Assembly: GCA_910579585.1 (NCBI GenBank)
Contig: CAJTVA010000012.1
Coordinates: forward strand, 1 to 34,721
Reading direction: 5' to 3'
DNA: 34,721 nt
Source of the DNA: an uncultured Christensenella sp.
GTDB taxonomy: Bacteria; Bacillota; Clostridia; Christensenellales; Borkfalkiaceae
The notes beneath the pieces were generated by a model. It worked only from the letters and a program-made list of their open reading frames with translations. It made no database searches and was not told the DNA's origin. Below are positions 11,830 to 18,993 of the stretch, in pieces (position 1 is the first letter of the stretch; each line of letters starts with the position of its first letter). A program made the translations under genes and the position numbers.

Positions 11830-12774
11830 CTAAACGTAATCCTCGACGTTCAGCCCCGAAGAGGTGAGATACGCATCGCATTCGCGGTAATATTTTTTAT
11901 ACAGCCTGTAAATTCCCCTTGCGTGGTTCGGAACGAAAGGAAATGGGATGTCGTCGTTCTTTATAAGCTCGTCAACGTGGTAACTTCCGTTTACTTTCCA
12001 CAGCCCGAATACCCCGATGCTAATCGCGTTCGCAGGGCACCCGAACGAACAGTCCATACACAGCACGCACTCGTGCCCGAATTTAAACTTCCCGTCCTCG
12101 AATTTGATATTATTTTGCGGGCATACGTTAACGCACCTGTTGCAACCCACGCACTTGTTTCGGTTTACTTTGAATGCGGGGCCGTGCAAATGCGCGAATT
12201 TCTGTTCAAGGAACCTGACGGGCGCAACCCACATCGATTGATAGAACGGTCTTTTAACCTTTTCGCGCTTTCCGTCCAGAAGTGAGCGGCAGTGCATATC
12301 AACCAACGCGTGCGCGTAAATCCACATCTGTTTCGCCATTTCGTCAGTATGGCGGTAAATCATATTATACGGCATAACGATATGGTGCTCTGCTACCACG
12401 TCGTAGCCCTTTTTAGTCAAAATTTTAAGACACTTTTGCGAAGAGCAGTCGTTAAGGTGTAACCCCTCGCCGCTCGTTTTAAAGAAAAACGCCCGCTTAC
12501 ACTCGGTTTCAGGCAAAGCTTTGCACAGCTCTATAGCGGGTTCGGGCGCGGAGAAGCCGTGTATAGGATAACCAATCCCCACCAAATCGTAGTCCTTAGG
12601 GGAGGGTAAATCTCCGTTTCTTTTAGAAACGCGGTAGATATCTACCGTCACTGACGCGCCCGACGAGGGCGCGTCAGTGACGGTTTCGTTTGCGCGTTCA
12701 AAATATGTTTTGTAAAGTCGGGCAACTTTAAGCGTATTTCCCGTGCCCGAAAAAACGTATAAAATTACTTTCAT
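11830..12774 (-). CDS. EFR1-family flavodoxin-ferredoxin fusion
   Basis: A 314-residue electron-transfer protein. Residues 1 to about 165 are a flavodoxin fold with the FMN phosphate loop FSGTGNT at 8-14. Residues 203-250 hold two 4Fe-4S clusters: C208, C211, C214, C218 and C236, C239, C242, C246. This arrangement defines the EFR1 family, common in anaerobes; partners are mostly unknown. Its start overlaps the dehydrogenase stop by four bases, so the two proteins are probably made together, and electron delivery to that dehydrogenase is a reasonable guess. Residues 31-44 (TVTDAPSSGASVTV) are encoded by a perfect DNA palindrome and look like an insertion between the first helix and second strand of the flavodoxin fold. 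Confidence 0.88.
   Translation of the reverse strand: MKVILYVFSGTGNTLKVARLYKTYFERANETVTDAPSSGASVTVDIYRVSKRNGDLPSPKDYDLVGIGYPIHGFSAPEPAIELCKALPETECKRAFFFKTSGEGLHLNDCSSQKCLKILTKKGYDVVAEHHIVMPYNMIYRHTDEMAKQMWIYAHALVDMHCRSLLDGKREKVKRPFYQSMWVAPVRFLEQKFAHLHGPAFKVNRNKCVGCNRCVNVCPQNNIKFEDGKFKFGHECVLCMDCSFGCPANAISIGVFGLWKVNGSYHVDELIKNDDIPFPFVPNHARGIYRLYKKYYRECDAYLTSSGLNVEDYV
12644..12684. repeat. Perfect 18-bp inverted repeat inside the EFR1 gene
   Basis: Arms 12644-12661 (ACCGTCACTGACGCGCCC) and 12667-12684 are exact reverse complements around a 5-base loop. The sequence is in frame and encodes residues 31-44 of the EFR1 protein without a stop codon. No T-run follows, so it is not an ordinary terminator. 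It resembles a small in-frame palindromic insertion. I found no second copy in this window. Confidence 0.9.
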
Positions 12775-14324
12775 TTCTTAATAAAATCTTCTTCGTGGTC
12801 GGTCAGCGGATAGCTATTGTCCGTTTCGCTTTCCTCGTGTGAATCGAAGTACACTTGTCCGTAGAAAGGGATGTCTGCAATCGCGCCGTACCGCCAGGGC
12901 TTAGGCTCACAGCAGTGGCACCAATACCCGCCCTTTAAAACGGTGTAGGGGTTCATTGCGAATTTATGTCCGTCGCGGCACTCCCATAAAACCTTGTCGT
13001 AAGGGTTTCCGTCGTACTCCGTAGAAAGGCACTTTCCGCCACGGAAAGCGGCAGCCGCCTGCAAGTCCTCCAAAGTCCACTTTGAAACAGGTTTCTTGTC
13101 GTCGTAACCGTGGTCTAAAAGCTTCGCGTTTTCCTTTTTCTTCAACGCCTTGTAGTCTATTTCAGAGCCGTCTTCAAGCTTTCCTTCGCACAATAGGGGA
13201 TAATCTTCCCACTTCGAGGGAATGCTTTCATACTTTTCCCTGCCGCCGAAGAAAGCGCGTATGCGCCCCTCCTTGCCGTGTTTCAGCCAGTATGCGGGCG
13301 AGTTCGAATTTTTAAATAATCTTTTTATTGCAAGCTTTGAAATAACGGAAGAGGGCACAATCGCGCCGAGCTTGATATATTTGTTTTGCTTGCCCATTCT
13401 TTTCCAGAAAGCGTCGTTCGTTTCCGTGCGGAAGTTCAAGTAGTTTTCCAGCTCGTCGCTGTCGTAGAACCAGCCGCCGTGGAAGTTCCGCGCCGAGTTC
13501 CAGTTCGGTTTAAAGAACTTCTTCACGCCCTTGCCCATAAGCTTGAACCCGTCGTCGAGCGACTCGAAGCCCGTGACGCGGCAATCTTCACCGCCGCCTA
13601 TATTATAAATCCTGTTCCAGAATCCGTCAAGTTCTCCGACGGTATCCTTTTCGATTATTTTCTTTACAAGAATTCCGCTGTCAACGTCCGTCACCCACTC
13701 CAAGGCGCAGTTCCAGGTTGTGTGGAACATCAATCCGTCTTTTAAATTATTTTTGAACATATACTTGTGCAAAACGGCAGTCTGACGGAGGGATACGAAC
13801 CGTTTAAGCCCGCTTTCCAAAACGTATTTTTCGGCTTTCAGCTTATGCAGAGAATAAACGTCATAGTCGCTTGAAATCATCGGGTCGCCGACGCGTATCC
13901 AAAGGTGGGGGTAGGCACGGTGCCCATACATAGCCACGGTAGCTACGTGAACGTACGAAATTTCATTGTTTCTGCCGCTTGCAATTATCGCGTCGACTAA
14001 ATTCTTCGTCCCGACGAAGTTGCTTTTGTATGTGCCCACCGGGTCGTGGTCGGACTTCGGCGGAATTAAAGAAGCGCAGTTAATAACATAGTCCGCACCG
14101 TCGATAAGATGCACGCAGTCGTCGTAACGCGAAATATCGCCCTTAAATGCATAAACGCGGTCGCCGTATTTTTTAAGCGTCTTTTTAACGAATGCGGGCA
14201 AACGCTTTTCTTCGTCGAAGAATACGCACCTCACCTGCAAGTTATTGTCTGACTGTAAAAGGGAGAGAAGCACTTCTCCGCCCATAGCGCCGGAAGTTCC
14301 GGTCAAAGCCACAACTTTACTCAT
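12771..14324 (-). CDS. Extended short-chain dehydrogenase/epimerase with C-terminal zinc-ribbon-like domain
   Basis: A 517-residue protein. The N-terminal Rossmann fold has the nucleotide loop TGTSGAMG (8-15) and the SDR catalytic pair Y157-x3-K161 (YSLHK), as in NAD(P)-dependent epimerases and dehydratases. The last ~100 residues form a separate Trp/Cys-rich module with C449-x3-H453 and C469-x2-C472 around the signature WECRDGHKF...GGYWCHCC, which looks like a treble-clef zinc ribbon. The substrate cannot be read from the sequence. It is the first gene of the five-gene minus-strand unit; AGGGAT lies about seven bases before the ATG, and the stop overlaps the EFR1 start. The promoter is not obvious in the 50 bases between it and yitT, so it may be co-transcribed from the yitT promoter. 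Confidence 0.82.
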   Translation of the reverse strand: MSKVVALTGTSGAMGGEVLLSLLQSDNNLQVRCVFFDEEKRLPAFVKKTLKKYGDRVYAFKGDISRYDDCVHLIDGADYVINCASLIPPKSDHDPVGTYKSNFVGTKNLVDAIIASGRNNEISYVHVATVAMYGHRAYPHLWIRVGDPMISSDYDVYSLHKLKAEKYVLESGLKRFVSLRQTAVLHKYMFKNNLKDGLMFHTTWNCALEWVTDVDSGILVKKIIEKDTVGELDGFWNRIYNIGGGEDCRVTGFESLDDGFKLMGKGVKKFFKPNWNSARNFHGGWFYDSDELENYLNFRTETNDAFWKRMGKQNKYIKLGAIVPSSVISKLAIKRLFKNSNSPAYWLKHGKEGRIRAFFGGREKYESIPSKWEDYPLLCEGKLEDGSEIDYKALKKKENAKLLDHGYDDKKPVSKWTLEDLQAAAAFRGGKCLSTEYDGNPYDKVLWECRDGHKFAMNPYTVLKGGYWCHCCEPKPWRYGAIADIPFYGQVYFDSHEESETDNSYPLTDHEEDFIKK

Positions 14325-14375
14325 TTTAATATCCCTAAAAAAATTTTTCCGAAAGTAATAAATTAAAGTAAGAAA

Positions 14376-15308
14376 TTATAATTCTTCGTCGAAGTGGTCC
14401 TTATAGCCCTCGCCGTAAATTTCCTTTGCAGAAGAAACAATCATAAACGCGTGCGGGTCGACGTCCTTTACAATATCCCTTATTTTGGGATAGAGGAAGT
14501 TTTTCACCGCGCACATAATAATGCGCCTTTGTTCGCCGGTGTAAGCGCCCTCGCCGTCAACGTAAGTCGCGCCGATGTCCAGCTCTTTCAGTATCCTGTC
14601 GCAAATCGCAACCGAAAATTCGTTGGTAGTAATAACATATACAAGCCTTGCGGAGTTCCCGCCGTAAAGCACCAAATCGAAAAATATGGTGAATACGACT
14701 ATTGCTATAAGCGTGTAGCACGCAAGCTCGAAGTCCTGAAATACGGCGAACGCCGCACCCATTATCGCAATATCTATAATAAGCGAGATAACGCCTGTTT
14801 TAACGTAGCGGAATTTCTTTCTTAAAATTTTAACTATAATGTCCGTGCCGCCCGTTGACGAGTCCATTCTGAATATAAGCCCCAGCCCTATCCCGAACAT
14901 CGCCCCGCCGATAAGCGCGGGTAGCAAAAGCCCGTTTGTATTAAGCAAACTCAGGTCGCTTATAACAAGGTCCCAAAGCTGAATAAAAAGCGAAGAAACG
15001 ACGGTTGCGTACACCGTGTAAATTGTGAATTTCTTTCCGAAGAATATCGCGCCCAGAATGAAAAGAGGAATGTTTATTGCGATAATCAGAATACCCGTTA
15101 TATCGGTTTCAATCGGAAGAATTTCGTTGATGATAATGGCAATACCCGTAACGCCGCCTGGGGCGATTTTGTGCGGGTCCAAAAACAGCGCAACGCCCAA
15201 AGAGTAAATTATGCATCCTAACGTTATCACCAAAAAGCTTTTGAAAATCGTTAAAAATTTTTCCCTTTTAGCGGTGTCTTTTTCGCCGCCCTGTTTGGAA
15301 GTTTTCAA
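14376..15308 (-). CDS. YitT family membrane protein with DUF2179 domain
   Basis: A 310-residue protein with five or six membrane helices in residues 25-225, including the family motif DPHKIAPGGVTGIAIIINE and the DSSTGGTDII loop. It ends in a soluble C-terminal DUF2179 domain (about 228-305). The family is very common in Bacillota; its transport or sensing role is not established. The start codon is TTG (15308-15306), supported by GGAGG seven bases upstream and by the promoter at 15335-15363. An upstream ATG is out of frame. The SDR gene starts about 50 bases downstream of its stop on the same strand. Confidence 0.88.
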   Translation of the reverse strand: MKTSKQGGEKDTAKREKFLTIFKSFLVITLGCIIYSLGVALFLDPHKIAPGGVTGIAIIINEILPIETDITGILIIAINIPLFILGAIFFGKKFTIYTVYATVVSSLFIQLWDLVISDLSLLNTNGLLLPALIGGAMFGIGLGLIFRMDSSTGGTDIIVKILRKKFRYVKTGVISLIIDIAIMGAAFAVFQDFELACYTLIAIVVFTIFFDLVLYGGNSARLVYVITTNEFSVAICDRILKELDIGATYVDGEGAYTGEQRRIIMCAVKNFLYPKIRDIVKDVDPHAFMIVSSAKEIYGEGYKDHFDEEL

Positions 15309-15334
15309 TTTCGCCCCTCCATAAGGTCATTAAA

Positions 15335-15363
15335 ATTATACGCAAAATTGTCAAAATAGTCAA
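15335..15363 (-). promoter_or_regulatory. Sigma-A type promoter for yitT
   Basis: Read on the minus strand, TTGACT (15363-15358), a 17-base spacer and a perfect TATAAT (15340-15335). The start would fall near 15328, giving a leader of about 20 bases that contains the GGAGG of yitT. The same transcript could continue into the SDR-EFR1 genes, because no terminator separates them. Confidence 0.85.
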
Positions 15364-15411
15364 TAGTGTAAGCGCCAAAATTCCAAAATTTAAGACAATT
15401 TTTTTCAGATT

Positions 15412-15560
15412 GACCCGTACATATGTCTATTTTAAATTTTTGCAATTTCGCAAAAAATCGTCAAAAATTGCGATTACCCCCCACATATATCGTACTTTTG
15501 GGGGTCTAAAAGCGCATTTTTCCGACAAATATCGGTTTAACCCGCATATATGCCTGTTTT
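15412..15560. repeat. Imperfect ~62-bp tandem repeats in the yitT-tRNA spacer
   Basis: The spacer 15364-15632 has no gene that I can support. Three related blocks begin with CCCGTACATATG (15414), CCCCACATATAT (15480) and CCCGCATATATG (15541), 61-64 bases apart. The sequence between them also aligns loosely: a TTT run, then TCGC or GCGC, then TCGTCAAA or CCGACAAA, then GCGATTA or CGGTTTAA. Each unit can form a small hairpin, for example CCGA-CAAATA-TCGG. The role is unknown. Confidence 0.5.
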
Positions 15561-15632
15561 TTCGATAATTTAAAAAATTTTTCTGTTTTCAGCTTTGTAA
15601 TGCGTTTTTTTAAAGACTTTCATTTTTCGCAT

Positions 15633-15661
15633 AAAAAAGACGCGGCTCTCGCCACGTCTTT
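15633..15661 (-). terminator. Intrinsic terminator of the tRNA-Leu transcript
   Basis: On the minus strand, AAAGACGTGGC-GAGA-GCCGCGTCTTT forms an 11-bp stem with one G-T pair and is followed by a T run. It starts two bases after the encoded CCA end of the tRNA. Confidence 0.88.
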
Positions 15662-15662
15662 C

Positions 15663-15745
15663 TGGTGCGGATAACAGGGGTTGAACCTGCACGGTTGTCC
15701 ACAGGATTCTAAGTCCTGCGCGTCTGCCAATTCCGCCATATCCGC
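15663..15745 (-). tRNA. tRNA-Leu(UAG)
   Basis: 83 bases including an encoded CCA (15665-15663). The acceptor GCGGATA (15745-15739) pairs fully with TATCCGC (15673-15667), and the discriminator is A. The anticodon stem CAGGA/TCCTG closes the loop CTTAGAA with anticodon TAG, which reads CUN leucine codons. A long variable arm typical of tRNA-Leu and the T-loop TTCAACC are present. It is transcribed from the promoter at 15870-15898 and terminated at 15633-15661. Confidence 0.96.
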
Positions 15746-15761
15746 ATAAACCAAACTCAAA

Positions 15762-15835
15762 TTCACCTGTGGGCAACGAGCCCACGTTAACCACAACACT
15801 ACGTCCTGCGCGTCTGCCGACTCCGCCATATCCGC
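15762..15835 (-). pseudogene. Decayed tandem copy of tRNA-Leu
   Basis: The first 33 bases (15835-15803) match the intact tRNA-Leu lying exactly 90 bases downstream, with only two differences. The match then weakens. The anticodon TAG is kept, but U33 is replaced by G, the anticodon stem has a G-G clash, and a T-arm-like 5-bp stem with 7-base loop remains (15769-15785, loop CTCGTTG). The 3' acceptor strand and CCA are missing, so a normal tRNA cannot form. It lies first in the transcript, between the promoter and the intact gene. Confidence 0.8.
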
Positions 15836-15869
15836 ATAATACTAAATTCGCTTATCACCAATAAGTGAT

Positions 15870-15898
15870 ATTTTAATGAAACTTTTTCTAAAAGTCAA
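15870..15898 (-). promoter_or_regulatory. Sigma-A type promoter for the tRNA-Leu transcript
   Basis: On the minus strand, TTGACT (15898-15893), a 17-base spacer and TAAAAT (15875-15870). The predicted start falls in a small inverted repeat TATCAC-N6-GTGATA (15853-15870), which might be an operator or be accidental. Confidence 0.8.
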
Positions 15899-15905
15899 GT
15901 TATAC

Positions 15906-15934
15906 TTTACAAATTAGCAAATTAATGTTTTAAT
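15906..15934 (+). promoter_or_regulatory. Possible weak promoter for the ABC transporter genes
   Basis: TTTACA (15906-15911), a 17-base spacer, TTTAAT (15929-15934), then AGAGGT (15950-15955) before the ATG at 15961. The match to consensus is only fair. The promoter would be back to back with the tRNA promoter. Confidence 0.4.
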
Positions 15935-15960
15935 TTAAAAAAGGCAAAAAGAGGTAAGTT

Positions 15961-16662
15961 ATGGGCTTTCTCAGTTTAACGGGAGTAGGCAAAGAGTACA
16001 AGACCGGCACGGTCAGCGTCAACGCGCTTTCGGACGTAAATTTCAAGCTTGACGACGGCGAGTTCGTCGTCGTGCTCGGCAGTTCCGGCGCGGGCAAAAC
16101 CACGCTTTTAAATCTTCTCGGCGGAATGGATAACGCCACCTCGGGCGAAATCGTTCTCGACGGCAAAAATATAACTTCGCTCGACAAGCGCGGGCTTACC
16201 CAGTTCCGCCGCAACGACGTCGGCTTCGTGTTCCAGTTCTATAACCTTATGCCCAATTTAACGGCGCTTGAAAACGTTGAAATTGCCGTCGAAATCTGCA
16301 AAGACCACCTCGACCCCAAGGAGGTTTTGACGGAGGTCGGGCTCGAAGAACGGCTTTCCAACTTCCCTGCACAGCTTTCGGGGGGAGAGCAACAGCGCGT
16401 GTCCATAGCCCGTGCAATCGCCAAAAACCCTAAACTTCTACTCTGCGACGAGCCTACGGGCGCTCTTGACTACAACACGGGCAAAAAGATATTAAAGCTT
16501 TTGCACGACGTATGTAAAGAGAAAAAGCGTCTTGTAATCGTCGTAACGCACAACTCCGCGCTCAAAGATATGGCGGATAAAGTCGTATATATAAAGAGCG
16601 GTAAAATAGAAAAAATCGACGTCAACCCCGCGCCTAAGCCCATAGAGGAGATAGAGTGGTAA
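15961..16662 (+). CDS. ABC transporter ATP-binding protein (MacB/LolD type)
   Basis: A 233-residue ATPase with Walker A GSSGAGKTT at residues 40-48, the Q-loop in FVFQFYNL, the signature LSGGEQQR, and Walker B plus D-loop LLLCDEPTGALD. The family powers FtsX-type permeases that move lipids, peptides or antibiotics, or transmit mechanical signals across the envelope. The permease starts one base after the stop codon, so the two form a unit. The substrate cannot be told from the sequence. Confidence 0.93.
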   Translation: MGFLSLTGVGKEYKTGTVSVNALSDVNFKLDDGEFVVVLGSSGAGKTTLLNLLGGMDNATSGEIVLDGKNITSLDKRGLTQFRRNDVGFVFQFYNLMPNLTALENVEIAVEICKDHLDPKEVLTEVGLEERLSNFPAQLSGGEQQRVSIARAIAKNPKLLLCDEPTGALDYNTGKKILKLLHDVCKEKKRLVIVVTHNSALKDMADKVVYIKSGKIEKIDVNPAPKPIEEIEW

Positions 16663-16663
16663 A

Positions 16664-18544
16664 ATGAAAACCTACTTAAAGACGTTGACGCGTATGTTCA
16701 AAAAACATATAACGCGCTTCATCTCTATAATTTTTATCGTCATAGTTTCGGTGGGGTTCATCTCCGGCATAGGCACTTCGGCGGACAAAATAAAATTTTC
16801 GTTGACCGACTACTACAAAGCTCGGAACGTCAGCGACCTTACCGTTCGCAGTACGTCTATGTACGGTTTCAGTGACGCCCAAATCGAAGACATAAAGAGC
16901 GTTTACGGTGAAAACGTCAGTACGGGAACCCAGCTCGATATCGAAGCCGAAATCAACGGCGAAACCCAGACCGTCCGTCTTTGCTTTCTGGACGGCTATT
17001 TCGGCGATGAATGGACGGTCAACAAGCCCGACCTCGTGGACGGCAAAGCGCCCGAAATCAAGGGCGAAGTTCTCGCGGAAAAATCCGACAATAAAATCAA
17101 AGGTTTTGCGGTTGGTACCCGCATATCATTGAGTTTACAGGCTCAATTGCCCAAAATAGAGGTCGAAATAACGGGTATCGTCCAAAGCCCTTTGACATTT
17201 GCCAACGACGGCGAACCCAGCGACTTCAATGACGAAGATATGGAAATTCCCGACACAATCGACGCGGTGAACACCCTCGACACGCTCGACAATATTCTGT
17301 ATCTTTCTTCGGACGATATCCCTCGGCTTTTCGGCACCCCGATGCTTCCTGCTAACGCGCTGTATATTTCGCTTCCCGAAAGGGGTAATTTCGACTCGTT
17401 CGGCAAAAATTACAAAGAATACGTCGAAGCTCAAAAGTCAGCCGTGCTCGAAACCCTCGGCGACGCTTCCGACGTAAAAATTTTAACCTTATACGATAAT
17501 TACAGCTTCGTGTCGCTCGATTCTTACGCTGATAAAGTTATGGGCATAGGGCTGGTGTTAATGGTTGCGTTCGTGTTCGTTACCGCCCTCGTCGCACAGT
17601 CCACTATGACTCGGCTTATGGAAGAGGAGCGGTCGCAAATCGCCTGCCTCAGAACTCTGGGATATTCGGCGTTTAAAATTATCTTTAAATACATTTTGTT
17701 TGCAATGATTGCGGCAGGGCTCGGCGGCGTCGCTTCCTACTTCGTGGGGCTCGGGCTTGCGTATCTTATCTGCTACGTTTTCAATTACAGCTTTACAATG
17801 CCGCCTATTTCTTCAACCGTGGCGCTTCCGTTCTACCTTATAGTGTTTTTCGTCATCGTCGCGATAACGCTTTTGTCTACGCTTATCGCAGGCTTGAAGC
17901 TCACGAACGAAACTCCCGCAAATCTGTTGCGCCCCAAGCCCCCGAAAGTCGGCAAAAAAGTATTCCTTGAAAAAATACCGTTTATCTGGAACAGACTTTC
18001 GTTCAAATACAAGTCCACGATGCGCAATGTGTTGAGATATTTCGGCAGATTTGTAATGACGGTTGTGTCGGTTGCGGTATCGACTGCGCTCGTCCTTGCA
18101 GGGCTCGCTCTTCTCGACGTCTGCCTTTTCGGCGGAATAAACTCGCCGTCGGTTATGGCAATCGCCGTCGTGGTAATAATTTTTGCAGGGCTTCTTACCG
18201 CCGCAGTCATTTATACCTTGACGAATATAAACGTCAGCGAGCGCAACCGCGAGCTGGCAACCTTAAAGGTTCTCGGCTATCAGGATAAAGAAGTGGCGGG
18301 CTATATCTACCGCGAGGTTTATATCGATACGGCAGTCGGAATTGTTTTCGGCTATCCGCTTTCTACGCTCATAATGTGGCTGGTGTTCAGCGTAATGGCG
18401 GTAGGCTCGATCACCGCGGTAAGCTGGTTCTGGTGGCTTATCGCGCCCGCAATAGTACTTCTTTTCGCGTTCGCCGTCACACTGATGTTAAAGCGCAAAA
18501 TAGTAAAAATCGATATGAACGAGAGTTTGAAAGCAATCGAATAA
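16664..18544 (+). CDS. FtsX-like ABC permease with two FtsX domains
   Basis: A 626-residue membrane protein. One helix near the N-terminus (about 18-38) is followed by a ~245-residue extracytoplasmic domain of the MacB-periplasmic-core type, then three helices (about 288-420) of the first FtsX domain. The second FtsX domain (about 465-615) lacks a large external domain and contains the cytoplasmic ERNRELATLKVLGYQDKEV coupling helix. A matching ERSQIACLRTLGYSAFKI coupling helix is present in the first half. AGGAG lies 12-16 bases upstream within the end of the ATPase gene. A hairpin without a T-run follows the stop codon. Confidence 0.9.
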   Translation: MKTYLKTLTRMFKKHITRFISIIFIVIVSVGFISGIGTSADKIKFSLTDYYKARNVSDLTVRSTSMYGFSDAQIEDIKSVYGENVSTGTQLDIEAEINGETQTVRLCFLDGYFGDEWTVNKPDLVDGKAPEIKGEVLAEKSDNKIKGFAVGTRISLSLQAQLPKIEVEITGIVQSPLTFANDGEPSDFNDEDMEIPDTIDAVNTLDTLDNILYLSSDDIPRLFGTPMLPANALYISLPERGNFDSFGKNYKEYVEAQKSAVLETLGDASDVKILTLYDNYSFVSLDSYADKVMGIGLVLMVAFVFVTALVAQSTMTRLMEEERSQIACLRTLGYSAFKIIFKYILFAMIAAGLGGVASYFVGLGLAYLICYVFNYSFTMPPISSTVALPFYLIVFFVIVAITLLSTLIAGLKLTNETPANLLRPKPPKVGKKVFLEKIPFIWNRLSFKYKSTMRNVLRYFGRFVMTVVSVAVSTALVLAGLALLDVCLFGGINSPSVMAIAVVVIIFAGLLTAAVIYTLTNINVSERNRELATLKVLGYQDKEVAGYIYREVYIDTAVGIVFGYPLSTLIMWLVFSVMAVGSITAVSWFWWLIAPAIVLLFAFAVTLMLKRKIVKIDMNESLKAIE

Positions 18545-18549
18545 TTTGT

Positions 18550-18580
18550 CGTAATACGTCGTTATTTGCGGCATATTACG
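18550..18580. other. Strong hairpin after the ABC permease gene
   Basis: CGTAATACGTCG (18550-18561) pairs with CGGCATATTACG (18569-18580) with one mismatch and one G-T pair around a 7-base loop. GGGGTATAATG follows instead of a T run, so it may stabilise the 3' end or be a recurring element; its right half matches a sequence upstream of ligA (21728-21752). Confidence 0.6.
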
Positions 18581-18648
18581 GGGTATAATGTAAAATAAAC
18601 GGGCAACATCAGCCTAAAAAATAATAGAAATAATTTACTTAAAAACAA

Positions 18649-18677
18649 TTGACTTAATTTGTCGGTTTTGATATACT
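18649..18677 (+). promoter_or_regulatory. Sigma-A type promoter for rpsU
   Basis: TTGACT (18649-18654), a 17-base spacer and TATACT (18672-18677). The start would be near 18684, with a leader of about 50 bases and AGGTG (18724-18728) ahead of the rpsU ATG. Confidence 0.85.
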
Positions 18678-18735
18678 GAAAAAGCTGTTTGAAAATTCGG
18701 CAAAATAATGCGCAGGCAAGGGTAGGTGAAAAGAG

Positions 18736-18912
18736 ATGTCAACTATAAAAGTAGGCGAGAACGAGTCGGTTGAGAGCGCGCTTCGTCGTTTTAAAAGAAA
18801 GTGTTCGCGCGACGGAATTATCGGCGACCTTCGTAAGAAAGAATATTACGAATCACCTTCCGTAAAACGCAGAAAGAAAGCGGAAGCTGCTAGAAAGAGA
18901 AATAAAAACTGA
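18736..18912 (+). CDS. rpsU: Small ribosomal subunit protein bS21
   Basis: A 58-residue, very basic protein beginning MSTIKVGENESVESALRRF, followed by KRKCSRDGIIGDLRKKEYYE and a Lys/Arg-rich tail. This is the full-length bS21 pattern; the protein binds the 30S platform near the anti-Shine-Dalgarno end of 16S rRNA. AGGTG lies about seven bases before the ATG. It has its own promoter and an intrinsic terminator right after the stop codon. YqeY, its frequent neighbour in Bacillota, is not here; an unrelated small gene takes its place. Confidence 0.96.
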   Translation: MSTIKVGENESVESALRRFKRKCSRDGIIGDLRKKEYYESPSVKRRKKAEAARKRNKN

Positions 18913-18917
18913 TTTTT

Positions 18918-18952
18918 AAGTCTGTCGGACGTTAAGCCCGATAGACTTTTTT
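18918..18952 (+). terminator. Intrinsic terminator of rpsU
   Basis: AAGTCTGTCGG (18918-18928) pairs with CCGATAGACTT (18938-18948), an 11-bp stem with one G-T pair and a 9-base loop, running into TTTTTT. Confidence 0.88.
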
Positions 18953-18993
18953 CATTACGGAAAATGACGGATAAAGGAGAATTTTGAATTATT

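Noticed and set aside
15570..15829. Short minus-strand frames across the tRNA-Leu region
   Set aside because: They read through the tRNA and its decayed copy, which explain the sequence better.
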